Assembly (NCBI GenBank): GCA_035550715.1
Contig: DASZOP010000140.1
Span: forward strand, 1 to 6,556
Source of the DNA: DASRVA01 sp035550715
GTDB taxonomy: Bacteria; Gemmatimonadota; Gemmatimonadetes; JACCXV01; JAHWKZ01
Direction: 5' to 3'
DNA: 6,556 nucleotides
The notes under the pieces: model-generated
Told to the model about the DNA's origin: nothing
Database searches by the model: none
What the model saw: only the letters and a program-made list of their open reading frames with translations
Program-made: the position numbers and the translations under genes
Shown: piece after piece, positions 1 through 6,298 of the stretch
Layout: each line of letters starts with the position of its first letter
Position numbering within the stretch: the first letter of the stretch is position 1

Positions 1-498
1 GGCGGCCCGACCCACTCGGCGTTCCGGTACGGCGACTACGTGTTCGTCGGAGACGAGGATTTCTCGCTTCAGGGCACTCAGCCCCGGATCGAGGGGCTGG
101 ACGCCGATCCCCGCGGCCCGATTCACGTCGTGGACGTGTCGGATCTCGAGCGGCCGAGGTACGTCGGCAAATACGAGGTTCCGGAGGCCGGTGCGCACAA
201 CTTCTGGATCGACCCCGAGGCGGGGGTCCTCTATGTGGGGTACTACCAGGGTGGGATCAGGGTCGTTGACGTGACGGGTGAGCTACGTGGCGAGATCTAT
301 CGCCAGGGGCGCGAGATCGCCTACTTCCTGCCCACCGCGGTGCCCGACGAGGCTAAGCTCCCGTACCAGCCGATGGTGTGGGGCGTGTTCCCGATGTTCT
401 CGAACGGCTGGCGACCGACGGGCGACATGCTGTACGCGACCGACTACAACTCGGGGCTGTGGTCGTTCACGGTGGAGCTCCCTGAACCTATCTCCTGA
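1..498 (+). CDS. LVIVD-repeat-like beta-propeller protein, C-terminal part (5' truncated by window)
   Basis: The reading frame is open from base 1 to the TGA at 496-498, leaving 165 residues; the true start lies outside the window. The GTG at 40 is an internal valine codon, not a supported start. The visible part contains propeller-like strand repeats: an IHVVDVSDLERP segment (about residues 41-52) and an IRVVDVTGELRG segment (about 85-96). Each follows a Gly/Tyr-rich strand such as VLYVGYYQGG and resembles the [LVI]-x-[VI]-x-D-[VI]-[ST] core of LVIVD repeats. The RQGREIAYF stretch that follows is typical of the C-terminal ends of such proteins as I remember them. LVIVD proteins are usually exported and of unknown substrate; export cannot be checked here because the N-terminus is missing. 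The frame ends in ELPEPIS with no membrane anchor. Family call fairly sure, function unknown. Confidence 0.7.
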   Translation, partial: GGPTHSAFRYGDYVFVGDEDFSLQGTQPRIEGLDADPRGPIHVVDVSDLERPRYVGKYEVPEAGAHNFWIDPEAGVLYVGYYQGGIRVVDVTGELRGEIYRQGREIAYFLPTAVPDEAKLPYQPMVWGVFPMFSNGWRPTGDMLYATDYNSGLWSFTVELPEPIS

Positions 499-519
499 GG
501 GCGGTCCCCGCGGGCCCTC
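497..519 (+). terminator. weak GC hairpin just after the LVIVD gene
   Basis: GAGGGC (497-502) can pair with GCCCTC (514-519) around an 11-base loop, and the stem overlaps the TGA stop. No T-tract follows, so it is not a classical intrinsic terminator. It may only help stabilise the 3' end of the transcript or mark the end of the unit. Confidence 0.25.
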
Positions 520-645
520 CGACGGCGTTCATGAATGCGTCGAAGACCTCGTGTGGAGTCCACTCGTCGGGTCTGCGGGCGCTCGCGTTGGTCGGTCGCA
601 AGGGCCTCGAATACGTTACGCCCGCCCATCGCGATCCTTTCGCAC

Positions 646-649
646 GGAG
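646..649 (+). promoter_or_regulatory. Shine-Dalgarno GGAG fixing the start of the HerA-like ATPase
   Basis: GGAG lies 5 bases before the ATG at 655. This favours 655 over the in-frame ATG at 535. The extra 40 residues from 535 are Arg/Ser-rich and look like translated intergenic DNA, while the protein from 655 begins directly in the conserved family N-terminus (MKAVDYEKLGVFYLG). Confidence 0.75.
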
Positions 650-654
650 CGGGG

Positions 655-3117
655 ATGAAGGCCGTGGACTACGAGAAACTGGGCGTCTTCTATCTGGGCC
701 GCGTGCACGACCTGAAAGCCGGGAAGACGACCGGCGAGCCCCTCCTCTACGATTCCCGCGACCTGGTCACCCACGCGGTCTGCGTCGGGATGACGGGGAG
801 CGGTAAGACCGGCCTCTGCATCGATCTCCTGGAGGAGGCGGTGCTGGACGGCGTCCCGGCGATCGCGATCGACCCGAAGGGGGACCTGGGCAACCTGCTC
901 CTCGCCTTCCCCGATCTGAGCCCCGCCGACTTCCGTCCCTGGATCGACGAGGAGGAGGCGCGACGGGAGGGGACGACGCCCGACGCGCATGCGGCGGCCC
1001 AGGCGGAGCTCTGGCGAAGGGGGTTGGCCGATTGGGACCAGGACGGGGATCGGATCCGCCGCTTCCGCGAAGCCGCCGACTTCGCGGTCTACACGCCGGG
1101 CAGCACGGCGGGGCGGCCGCTCTCGATCCTGCGCTCCCTCGCGGCCCCGCCGGCCGCCCTGCACGTGGACCCCGAGCTCCTGGGGGACCGGATCGGCACC
1201 ACGGTCACCGGGCTTCTGGGGCTCCTCGGGGTCGAGGCCGACCCCCTCCAGAGCCGGGAGCACATCCTGATCTCGACCATCCTCCAGGAATCGTGGCGGG
1301 CGGGCCGCGATCTCGACCTCGCCGGGCTGATCCGCGCGATCCAGGAGCCGCCCGTCGAGCGCGTCGGCGTGATGGACGTCGAGGCCTTCTTCCCGTCGAA
1401 GGAGCGGTACGCGCTCTCGCTCCGGATCAACAACCTGCTCGCCTCGCCGGGGTTCGCGACCTGGCTCGAGGGCGATCCCCTGGACCCGGGCCGGCTCCTC
1501 TTCACCGAGACCGCGAGACCGCGGATCTCGATCGTCTCGATCGCCCACCTCTCGGACGCCGAGCGGATGTTCATCGTGTCCCTCCTCCTCAACGAGATCG
1601 TGGGATGGATGCGGACCCAGCCGGGCACGACGAGCCTGCGGGCCATCCTCTACATGGACGAGATCTTCGGCTTCTTTCCGCCCGTCGCGGAGCCGCCCTC
1701 CAAGAGACCGCTCCTTACGCTCCTCAAGCAGGCGCGCGCGCACGGGCTCGGGGTCGTGCTCGCGACCCAGAACCCCGTCGACCTCGACTACAAAGGGCTC
1801 GCCAACATAGGAACGTGGTTCCTGGGACGCCTCCAGACGGAGCGCGACAAGGCGAGGGTGCTCGAGGGCCTCGAGGGAGCGACCGCCGGAAGCGGCGCCG
1901 CGTTCGACCGTGAGCGGATGGGCGAGGTCCTGGCGGGGCTGGGGAAGCGGATCTTCCTGATGCACGACGTCCACGACGCGGAGCCGGTGATCTTCGAGAC
2001 GCGATGGGCGATGTCGTACCTGAGGGGACCGCTGACGCGGGCCGAGATCCGGAGGCTTACGCCCGGCGAGGCGACGACGACGGACCCTGCGGCGACCGCC
2101 GCCGGGACCGCGGGTCCGTCCCCGGCCGCGACGGGAGCGTCGCTCGTCTCCGAAGCGGCTCCGGCCCGGGCCGGCCGCCCGCTCGTCTCCCCGGGAATCG
2201 AGGAAGTGTTCGTGCCCGCCTCGATCGATCCGCCCGCGGAGCACGAACTCCACTACGAGCCGTTCCTTCTCGCCCTGGGCAGCTATCGGATCGACGATCG
2301 GCGATGGGAAGAGGCACCCATGCGTGAGATCGCGGTGGCGGTGCCGCTCACCACGGGGGCCATCCCGGTGGCGTGGGAAGCGGCGCGCGTCCTCGAGATC
2401 GAGGCCGGCGATCTCGCCGGGAGCCCCGTGGCCGGGGCCACGTTCGACGCGCTCCCTCCGGCCGCGGCCGAGCCGAAGAGCTACGCCGGATGGAAGCGAC
2501 AGTTCGTGGACTGGGTGACCCGGACCCAGTCGGTGACCCTCTGGAAGAGCCTGTCTCTCGGCCAGGTCTCGCAGCCCGAGGAGGACGAGCGCGAGTTCCG
2601 GATCCGGCTCCAGCAGCACGCCCGGGAGCGCCGCGACGCCGAGCGCGGGAAGCTCGAGGAGAAGTACGGCGCGCGGGCGGCCCGTCTCGAGGAGCGGATC
2701 CGGAAGGCCGAGCAGGCGGTCGCGCGGGAGGCCGAGCAGGCGCGGCAGGCCAGGCTCCAGACGGCGGTCTCGATCGGCGCGACCGTTCTCGGCACGCTCT
2801 TCGGTCGCCGCGCGCTCGGACGGGCGACGACGGCCGCACGGGGGGTGGGCCGGTCGATGGACCAGGCCGGGGACGTCGGACGGGCGGAGGAGAACGTGGC
2901 GCAGCTTCGCGACGAGCTCGCGGCGCTGGACGCCGAGCTCGCCGTTGAGATCGAGGCCATGAAGACCCGCATCGATCCCATGACCGAGACGCTCGAGCAG
3001 GCGACGCTCCGTCCCGAGAAGGATGACGTCGCGCCCCGGCTCGTCGCGCTCGGGTGGGTTCCCCGGTGGGCGGGAGCAGGTGGGGTGCGGGCGCCCGCCC
3101 GGGGGGACCTCCGATAG
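655..3117 (+). CDS. HerA/DUF87-like P-loop ATPase with C-terminal coiled coils (820 aa)
   Basis: Predicted cytoplasmic ATPase of the HerA/FtsK class. The N-terminal core carries a Walker A GMTGSGKT at residues 45-52, an IDPKGDL strand-loop at 72-78, a Walker B ILYMDEIFGF around 331-340 with D335/E336, a sensor-like ATQNPVDLDYKG at 370-381, and GRLQTERDK at 391-399. An Ala/Thr/Pro/Gly-rich linker (about 470-510) leads to a second conserved region (about 515-640). A highly charged helical part follows (about 642-701), then a short hydrophobic glycine-bearing segment (703-717), and a second helical stretch (about 740-787). The core closely matches a widespread bacterial 'ATP-binding/DUF87' family I remember as about 800 residues; I know of no assigned function. 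HerA itself works with the nuclease NurA in DNA-end processing, but no nuclease gene is visible nearby. The last ~15 residues after PRW are Gly/Ala/Arg-rich and look lineage-specific. ATPase certain, role unknown. Confidence 0.9.
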   Translation: MKAVDYEKLGVFYLGRVHDLKAGKTTGEPLLYDSRDLVTHAVCVGMTGSGKTGLCIDLLEEAVLDGVPAIAIDPKGDLGNLLLAFPDLSPADFRPWIDEEEARREGTTPDAHAAAQAELWRRGLADWDQDGDRIRRFREAADFAVYTPGSTAGRPLSILRSLAAPPAALHVDPELLGDRIGTTVTGLLGLLGVEADPLQSREHILISTILQESWRAGRDLDLAGLIRAIQEPPVERVGVMDVEAFFPSKERYALSLRINNLLASPGFATWLEGDPLDPGRLLFTETARPRISIVSIAHLSDAERMFIVSLLLNEIVGWMRTQPGTTSLRAILYMDEIFGFFPPVAEPPSKRPLLTLLKQARAHGLGVVLATQNPVDLDYKGLANIGTWFLGRLQTERDKARVLEGLEGATAGSGAAFDRERMGEVLAGLGKRIFLMHDVHDAEPVIFETRWAMSYLRGPLTRAEIRRLTPGEATTTDPAATAAGTAGPSPAATGASLVSEAAPARAGRPLVSPGIEEVFVPASIDPPAEHELHYEPFLLALGSYRIDDRRWEEAPMREIAVAVPLTTGAIPVAWEAARVLEIEAGDLAGSPVAGATFDALPPAAAEPKSYAGWKRQFVDWVTRTQSVTLWKSLSLGQVSQPEEDEREFRIRLQQHARERRDAERGKLEEKYGARAARLEERIRKAEQAVAREAEQARQARLQTAVSIGATVLGTLFGRRALGRATTAARGVGRSMDQAGDVGRAEENVAQLRDELAALDAELAVEIEAMKTRIDPMTETLEQATLRPEKDDVAPRLVALGWVPRWAGAGGVRAPARGDLR
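3068..3091 (+). other. potential G-quadruplex motif at the 3' end of the ATPase gene
   Basis: Four G-runs on the coding strand, at 3068-3070, 3072-3074, 3082-3085 and 3089-3091, are separated by loops of 1, 7 and 3 bases. This fits the G3-N1-7 rule. It encodes the last non-conserved residues of the ATPase. In such GC-rich DNA the motif may be chance. Confidence 0.4.
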
Positions 3118-3136
3118 GCGCGGCTAGGCCGGCGCC
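3117..3136. terminator. hairpin at the convergent ATPase/mscL junction
   Basis: GGCGC (3117-3121) plus GGC (3122-3124) can pair with GCC (3128-3130) and GCGCC (3132-3136). This gives an 8-bp stem with one bulged G (3131) and a TAG loop. It begins on the last base of the ATPase stop codon, and the mscL stop codon (3124-3126) sits at the loop. Being nearly symmetric it would form in both transcripts, so it may work as a shared terminator or roadblock. Neither side has a T-tract, so intrinsic termination is uncertain. Confidence 0.35.
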
Positions 3137-3570
3137 ACCTCCATCGTGCAGTTCGCGCACCGCCGCGCCCTCAGCGGAATCGTGGACAGGCACTGCGGGC
3201 ATTCGCGCGTCGTCGCCTCGGGCGGCTCCTCGGCCCGCCACCGGTTGATCATCTTGACCATCAGGAAGATGGCGAACGAGATGATCAGAAAGGTGATCAC
3301 CGTGTTGACGAAGACCCCGTAGTTCACGGTGACCGCGCTCGCCGCCTTGGCGGCTTCGAGCGTCGAGTACGGACCACCGGGGCTCCCCTCGCGCACGACC
3401 GCGAAGAGGTTCGTGAAGTCGACGCCACCGAGGAGGAGCCCGATGGGCGGCATGATGATGTCGTCCACCAGAGACTTGACGATGGGCGCGAAAGCGGCGC
3501 CGATGATGATGCCGATCGCCATGTCCAGGACGCTGCCCTTCAATGCGAACTCCTTGAACTCCTTCCACAT
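3124..3570 (-). CDS. mscL: large-conductance mechanosensitive channel MscL with C-terminal zinc ribbon
   Basis: Homopentameric inner-membrane channel that opens under high membrane tension to release solutes during osmotic downshock. The 148-residue product begins with the amphipathic N-terminal helix (MWKEFKEFALKGSVLDMAIG). TM1 (about 15-45) has the glycine/alanine gate face GIIIGAAFAPIVKSLVDDI, followed by the conserved IIMPPIG. A periplasmic loop is at about 50-84, and TM2 (about 86-108, VFVNTVITFLIISFAIFLMV) ends in KMINR. The usual C-terminal helical bundle appears replaced by a ribbon with C124, C127, C138 and C141 (CPQC, 10 residues, CANC), a variant I have seen in other bacterial MscL proteins. 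The start at 3570 is chosen because GGAGGG lies 4 bases upstream; the in-frame ATGs at 3600 and 3648 have no ribosome site and would add non-family residues. It converges with the ATPase gene (6-base gap) and diverges from purNH. Confidence 0.95.
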   Translation of the reverse strand: MWKEFKEFALKGSVLDMAIGIIIGAAFAPIVKSLVDDIIMPPIGLLLGGVDFTNLFAVVREGSPGGPYSTLEAAKAASAVTVNYGVFVNTVITFLIISFAIFLMVKMINRWRAEEPPEATTRECPQCLSTIPLRARRCANCTMEVAPA

Positions 3571-3574
3571 GGTT

Positions 3575-3580
3575 CCCTCC
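3575..3580 (-). promoter_or_regulatory. Shine-Dalgarno GGAGGG deciding the mscL start
   Basis: On the minus strand GGAGGG is followed by AACC and then the ATG at 3570. This is the only good ribosome site among the three candidate in-frame ATGs (3570, 3600, 3648). Confidence 0.8.
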
Positions 3581-3659
3581 ACGGTGAGGGTGGCGGACAT
3601 CGAGCTGGAACGACCCGCTGTATGGTCCAAGGAACCCGGTGCACGCACTCGTTAATCCC

Positions 3660-3700
3660 GTGGGCGGGAGCGCACAAGGGGCCTACCTTGCGCCGCCCGC
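3660..3700 (+). promoter_or_regulatory. long imperfect stem-loop in the purNH leader
   Basis: CAAGG (3675-3679) pairs with CCTTG (3686-3690) around the loop GGCCTA. Below it GCG (3670-3672) pairs with CGC (3691-3693), and GGGC (3662-3665) with GCCC (3695-3698). An outer G-C (3660/3700) and a G-T wobble extend it, with small internal bulges. The structure ends 20 bases before the purNH Shine-Dalgarno. A -10-like GTTAAT lies at 3651-3656 just upstream, with no good -35, so the hairpin could sit at the very 5' end of the transcript. It could be an mRNA leader element or a DNA dyad bound by a repressor. It does not match the E. coli PurR box or a purine riboswitch. Confidence 0.4.
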
Positions 3701-3720
3701 TGCTGACGTACGAGACCGAT

Positions 3721-3725
3721 GGAGG
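3721..3725 (+). promoter_or_regulatory. Shine-Dalgarno GGAGG deciding the purNH start
   Basis: GGAGG ends 5 bases before the ATG at 3731. The alternative ATG at 3719 overlaps this site and would put the ribosome site inside the gene, so 3731 is preferred. The protein from 3731 (MTRIAVFASGRGSN) begins exactly like PurN. Confidence 0.85.
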
Positions 3726-3730
3726 ATCCC

Positions 3731-5896
3731 ATGACACGCATCGCCGTCTTCGCGTCCGGACGCGGCTCCAACCTGGAGTCGCTGTTCGAGCGGCTGACCG
3801 GCCATCCGGAAGCCGAGATCGCGCTCGTGGTCGCCGACCGCGAGGCCGAGGCGCTCGACCGGGCCCGGAGGCGTGACGTGCCCGCGACGACCGTGGAGCC
3901 CGGGGACTCGGCCGTCCTGCTCGCGCTCCTCGCGGAGCACGAGATCGACTGGATCGTCCTGGCCGGCTATCTGAGGAAGGTGCCCGCCGGCGTCGTCGAG
4001 GCATACCGGAACCGGATCCTGAACGTCCATCCGGCGCTCCTTCCGCGGCACGGGGGGGGAGGGATGTACGGCGAGCGCGTCCATAAGGCCGTCCTCGACG
4101 CGGGAGACAGCGAGTCGGGCGCCACCGTCCACCTGGTCGACGAGGAGTACGACCGCGGTCCGATCGTGGCCCAGCGCAAGGTTCCGGTGGAACGTGGAGA
4201 TACACCCGCGAGCCTGGCCGAACGCGTGCTCGCGATCGAGCACGAGCTGCTGCCGAGCGTCGTCGCGGCCGCCGCCGAGGGCCGGATCCGGGTCGCGGGA
4301 GGCCGGGCATGGATCGAGGACGACCGGCCCCTCCGCCCGCGACGGGCCCTCCTGTCGGTGTGGGACAAGCGCGGCCTGGACGAGCTGGCGGGCGCCCTGG
4401 CGGGCCACGGGATCGAGCTCGTGGCGAGCGGCGGAACCGCGCGGCTCCTCGGACAGGCGGGTCTGACCGTCCGGACGGTGGAAGAGCTGACCGGGGCGCC
4501 CGAGTTCCTGGGGGGGCGCGTCAAGACGCTTCACCCCGCGGTCCACGGGGCGATCCTGGCCCGGCGCGACCAGAGCGGGGACCTCGAGGAGCTCGAGGAG
4601 CGCGGGATCGAGCCCATCGACCTCGTGGTCGTGAACCTCTACCCGTTCGAGGACGCCGAGGGGCTCGGCGCCTCGGACCCCGAGTCACGGACCGAGCTGA
4701 TCGACATCGGTGGTGTGGCGCTCCTCCGGGCCGCGGCGAAGAACTGGCGCGACGTCGCCGTCGTGTCGGATCCCGCCGACTACGGGGAGGTCCTGGAGGA
4801 GCTGGCCCGGGAAGGAACGCTCGGCGAGCCGCTCCGGCGCCGCCTCGCCGCCCGCGCGTTCCGGCTGACGTCCTGGTACGACGCCAGGATCGCCGCCTGG
4901 CTCTCCGAGGGCGAGGAAGGGTGGCCCGACCGGTGGGCGATCGGTCTGGACCGGATCGGCGAGCTACGCTACGGCGAGAACCCGCACCAGGGCGCGGCGC
5001 TCTATCGTGATCGCGCCCCGCGGCCGGACGACCTGACCGCGGTGGACGTCCTCCAGGGGAAAGAGCTCTCCTACAACAACTACCTGGACGTCGAGGCCGC
5101 CCGCCGGCTGGTCCGCGACCTGCGCGCGATCGACCGCGGGTCCGCCCACTGCGCGATCATCAAGCACACGATCCCGTGCGGCGCGGCGAGCGCGACGACG
5201 GCTCGCGAGGCCTACGACCGCGCGCTGGCTGCGGACCCGGTGTCGGCGTTCGGCGGCATCGTGGCGCTCGATCGACCGGTCGACGGGGCGCTCGCCGAAC
5301 GGCTGGCCGAGCACTTCCTCGAGGTCGTCTGGGCGCCCGAGTTCGACCCGTCCGCGCGGGAGGTCCTGGCCGGGCGGAAGAATTTGCGGCTCCTTGAGGG
5401 GCCCGTCCCTCCGGCCGACCCGTCGGCGTTCGAGGTGCGCCGGGTGGGTGGCGGGATCCTGGTCCAGTCGGCCAACGTCCGGATCCTCCAGGGCGGAGAC
5501 GCCTCCCTCCAGGTGGCGACCGAAACGGCGCCGTCCCCCGAGCAGCGCGCGGATCTCCTGTTCGCCTGGACGGTCTGCCGCGCCGTGGCCTCGAACGCGA
5601 TCGTGCTGGCGCGGGACCGGACGACGGTCGGCGTGGGAGGTGGCCAGACCAACCGCGTGGGGGCGGTCGAGCTCGCCGTCCGGACGGCGCGCGAGCTGGA
5701 CCACGATCCGGCCGGCGCGGTCCTCGCCTCCGACGGATTCTTCCCGTTCCCCGACGCGGTCGAGGTCGCGCGGGCGGCGGGGATCGCGGCGATCATCCAG
5801 CCGGGAGGCTCGATCCGTGACGCCGAGGTCATCCAGGCCGCCGACCGGGCCGGGATCCCCATGCTCTTCACCGGGATGCGGCAATTCCGGCATTGA
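3731..5896 (+). CDS. purNH: PurN-PurH fusion: GAR transformylase + AICAR transformylase/IMP cyclohydrolase (721 aa)
   Basis: Cytosolic purine synthesis enzyme predicted to catalyse three steps: GAR to formyl-GAR and AICAR to FAICAR, both using 10-formyl-THF, then FAICAR to IMP. Residues 1 to about 195 are PurN: FASGRGSN near the N-terminus, ILNVHPALLP with catalytic N98 and H100, and D141 in the YDRGPIV motif (equivalent to E. coli N106/H108/D144). Its loop reads GGGGMYGERVHKAV instead of the E. coli-like PGLHTH. After about 8 linker residues PurH starts at RRALLSVWDKRG (204-215). The IMP cyclohydrolase part has SGGTARLL, GGRVKTLHP, NLYPFE and DIGGVALLRAAAKN; RYGENPHQ (413-420) follows. The AICAR transformylase has QGKELSYNN, K478/H479, DPVSAFGGI, VGGGQTNRV, ASDGFFPF and the MRQFRH terminus. 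The common KHxNPCG Asn is Ile here (KHTIPCG). Separate PurN (~200 aa) and PurH (~520 aa) add up to this length. No in-frame ATG or GTG lies at the junction, so a single polypeptide is expected. Confidence 0.95.
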   Translation: MTRIAVFASGRGSNLESLFERLTGHPEAEIALVVADREAEALDRARRRDVPATTVEPGDSAVLLALLAEHEIDWIVLAGYLRKVPAGVVEAYRNRILNVHPALLPRHGGGGMYGERVHKAVLDAGDSESGATVHLVDEEYDRGPIVAQRKVPVERGDTPASLAERVLAIEHELLPSVVAAAAEGRIRVAGGRAWIEDDRPLRPRRALLSVWDKRGLDELAGALAGHGIELVASGGTARLLGQAGLTVRTVEELTGAPEFLGGRVKTLHPAVHGAILARRDQSGDLEELEERGIEPIDLVVVNLYPFEDAEGLGASDPESRTELIDIGGVALLRAAAKNWRDVAVVSDPADYGEVLEELAREGTLGEPLRRRLAARAFRLTSWYDARIAAWLSEGEEGWPDRWAIGLDRIGELRYGENPHQGAALYRDRAPRPDDLTAVDVLQGKELSYNNYLDVEAARRLVRDLRAIDRGSAHCAIIKHTIPCGAASATTAREAYDRALAADPVSAFGGIVALDRPVDGALAERLAEHFLEVVWAPEFDPSAREVLAGRKNLRLLEGPVPPADPSAFEVRRVGGGILVQSANVRILQGGDASLQVATETAPSPEQRADLLFAWTVCRAVASNAIVLARDRTTVGVGGGQTNRVGAVELAVRTARELDHDPAGAVLASDGFFPFPDAVEVARAAGIAAIIQPGGSIRDAEVIQAADRAGIPMLFTGMRQFRH

Positions 5897-5931
5897 CCGC
5901 CACCCAGGCCGCGCCTAGGTTCGCGCACCTC

Positions 5932-6177
5932 ATGGCCGCTCGAACGCCTACCCCCGAAAAGACGCGCGGCGCCGAGAAGCCCGGAAGTCGAGGCCAGGCG
6001 AAGCCGGTCACCCCGACCCTGTCCTTCTCCCGGATCAACGCGATCGTGCTCGGAGCCGCCGCCGGCTCGATCGCGCTGGGCTACTTTCTCCTCGCTCAGG
6101 GGAGCATGACCCTGGCCCCGCTCCTCCTGGTCCTCGGGTACTGCGTCCTCCTACCGGTCGGGATCATCAAGAAGTAG
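5932..6177 (+). CDS. small two-helix membrane protein (81 aa)
   Basis: The product has a basic, Pro/Gly/Lys-rich and probably disordered N-terminus (about residues 1-30) and then two hydrophobic helices. These are about 36-54 (AIVLGAAAGSIALGYFLLA) and about 60-79 (TLAPLLLVLGYCVLLPVGII), joined by a very short QGSM turn and ending in KK. This suggests a hairpin in the cytoplasmic membrane with both ends inside. It resembles short DUF3098-like membrane proteins in outline, but I cannot assign a family or function. The ATG at 5932 is used, although its ribosome site is weak. An in-frame TTG at 5893 overlaps the purNH stop (TTGA) and would add 13 residues by translational coupling; it also lacks a ribosome site. 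The 35-base gap after purNH suggests co-transcription. Confidence 0.65.
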   Translation: MAARTPTPEKTRGAEKPGSRGQAKPVTPTLSFSRINAIVLGAAAGSIALGYFLLAQGSMTLAPLLLVLGYCVLLPVGIIKK

Positions 6178-6208
6178 CGGCTCAGTTTGCAAGACGGGCT
6201 GGCGACGG

Positions 6209-6224
6209 CCCGGCGGGAACCGGG
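6209..6224 (+). other. GC stem-loop downstream of the small membrane gene
   Basis: CCCGG (6209-6213) pairs with CCGGG (6220-6224) around the loop CGGGAA, 31 bases after the stop codon. A competing pairing uses GGGC (6196-6199) with GCCC (6208-6211). No T-tract follows. It could protect the 3' end or act in termination, but it is only a structural observation. Confidence 0.25.
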
Positions 6225-6270
6225 GGAGCGCCCACCGGCCGCACGAGTTCTATTCTTAGTAAACCTATCT

Positions 6271-6292
6271 GCGTGTGGTCACAAAGACACGC
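6271..6292. other. stem-loop bordering an AT-rich strip
   Basis: GCGTGT (6271-6276) pairs with ACACGC (6287-6292) across a 10-base loop. It follows the most AT-rich stretch of the gap (about 6247-6270, TATTCTTAGTAAACCTAT). The base composition differs sharply from its surroundings, which is typical of regulatory DNA, but no specific site is recognised. Confidence 0.3.
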
Positions 6293-6298
6293 CCCGCG

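Noticed and set aside
588..617. TTGGTC ... TACGTT as a promoter for the ATPase gene
   Set aside because: Only about three of six bases match in each hexamer, with an 18-base spacer; too weak to report as a feature.
535..654. Upstream in-frame extension of the ATPase to an ATG at 535
   Set aside because: The added residues are Arg/Ser-rich with no family similarity, there is no good ribosome site before 535, and GGAG sits correctly before 655.
616..2619. Long minus-strand open frame opposite the ATPase
   Set aside because: Its translation is low-complexity Arg/Gly/Pro/Glu-rich, as expected for the shadow of a GC-rich gene; the plus-strand product has clear conserved motifs.
2348..3568. Long minus-strand open frame across mscL and the ATPase 3' end
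   Set aside because: It is a frame-shifted shadow, extremely Arg/Pro/Ala-rich, and conflicts with the well-supported mscL frame.
3571..3648. Longer MscL start at 3600 or 3648
   Set aside because: There is no ribosome site, and the extra residues do not look like MscL, whose usual N-terminus begins at the ATG at 3570 behind GGAGGG.
6181..6260. Possible tRNA beginning (GGCTCAGTTTG)
   Set aside because: No T-arm GGTTCRA motif, no acceptor-stem pairing and no anticodon arm were found on either strand.
6275..6284. TGTGGTCACA dyad as a CRP-like site
   Set aside because: The half-sites are separated by 2 bases rather than the CRP spacing, and the dyad lies inside a better-supported stem-loop.
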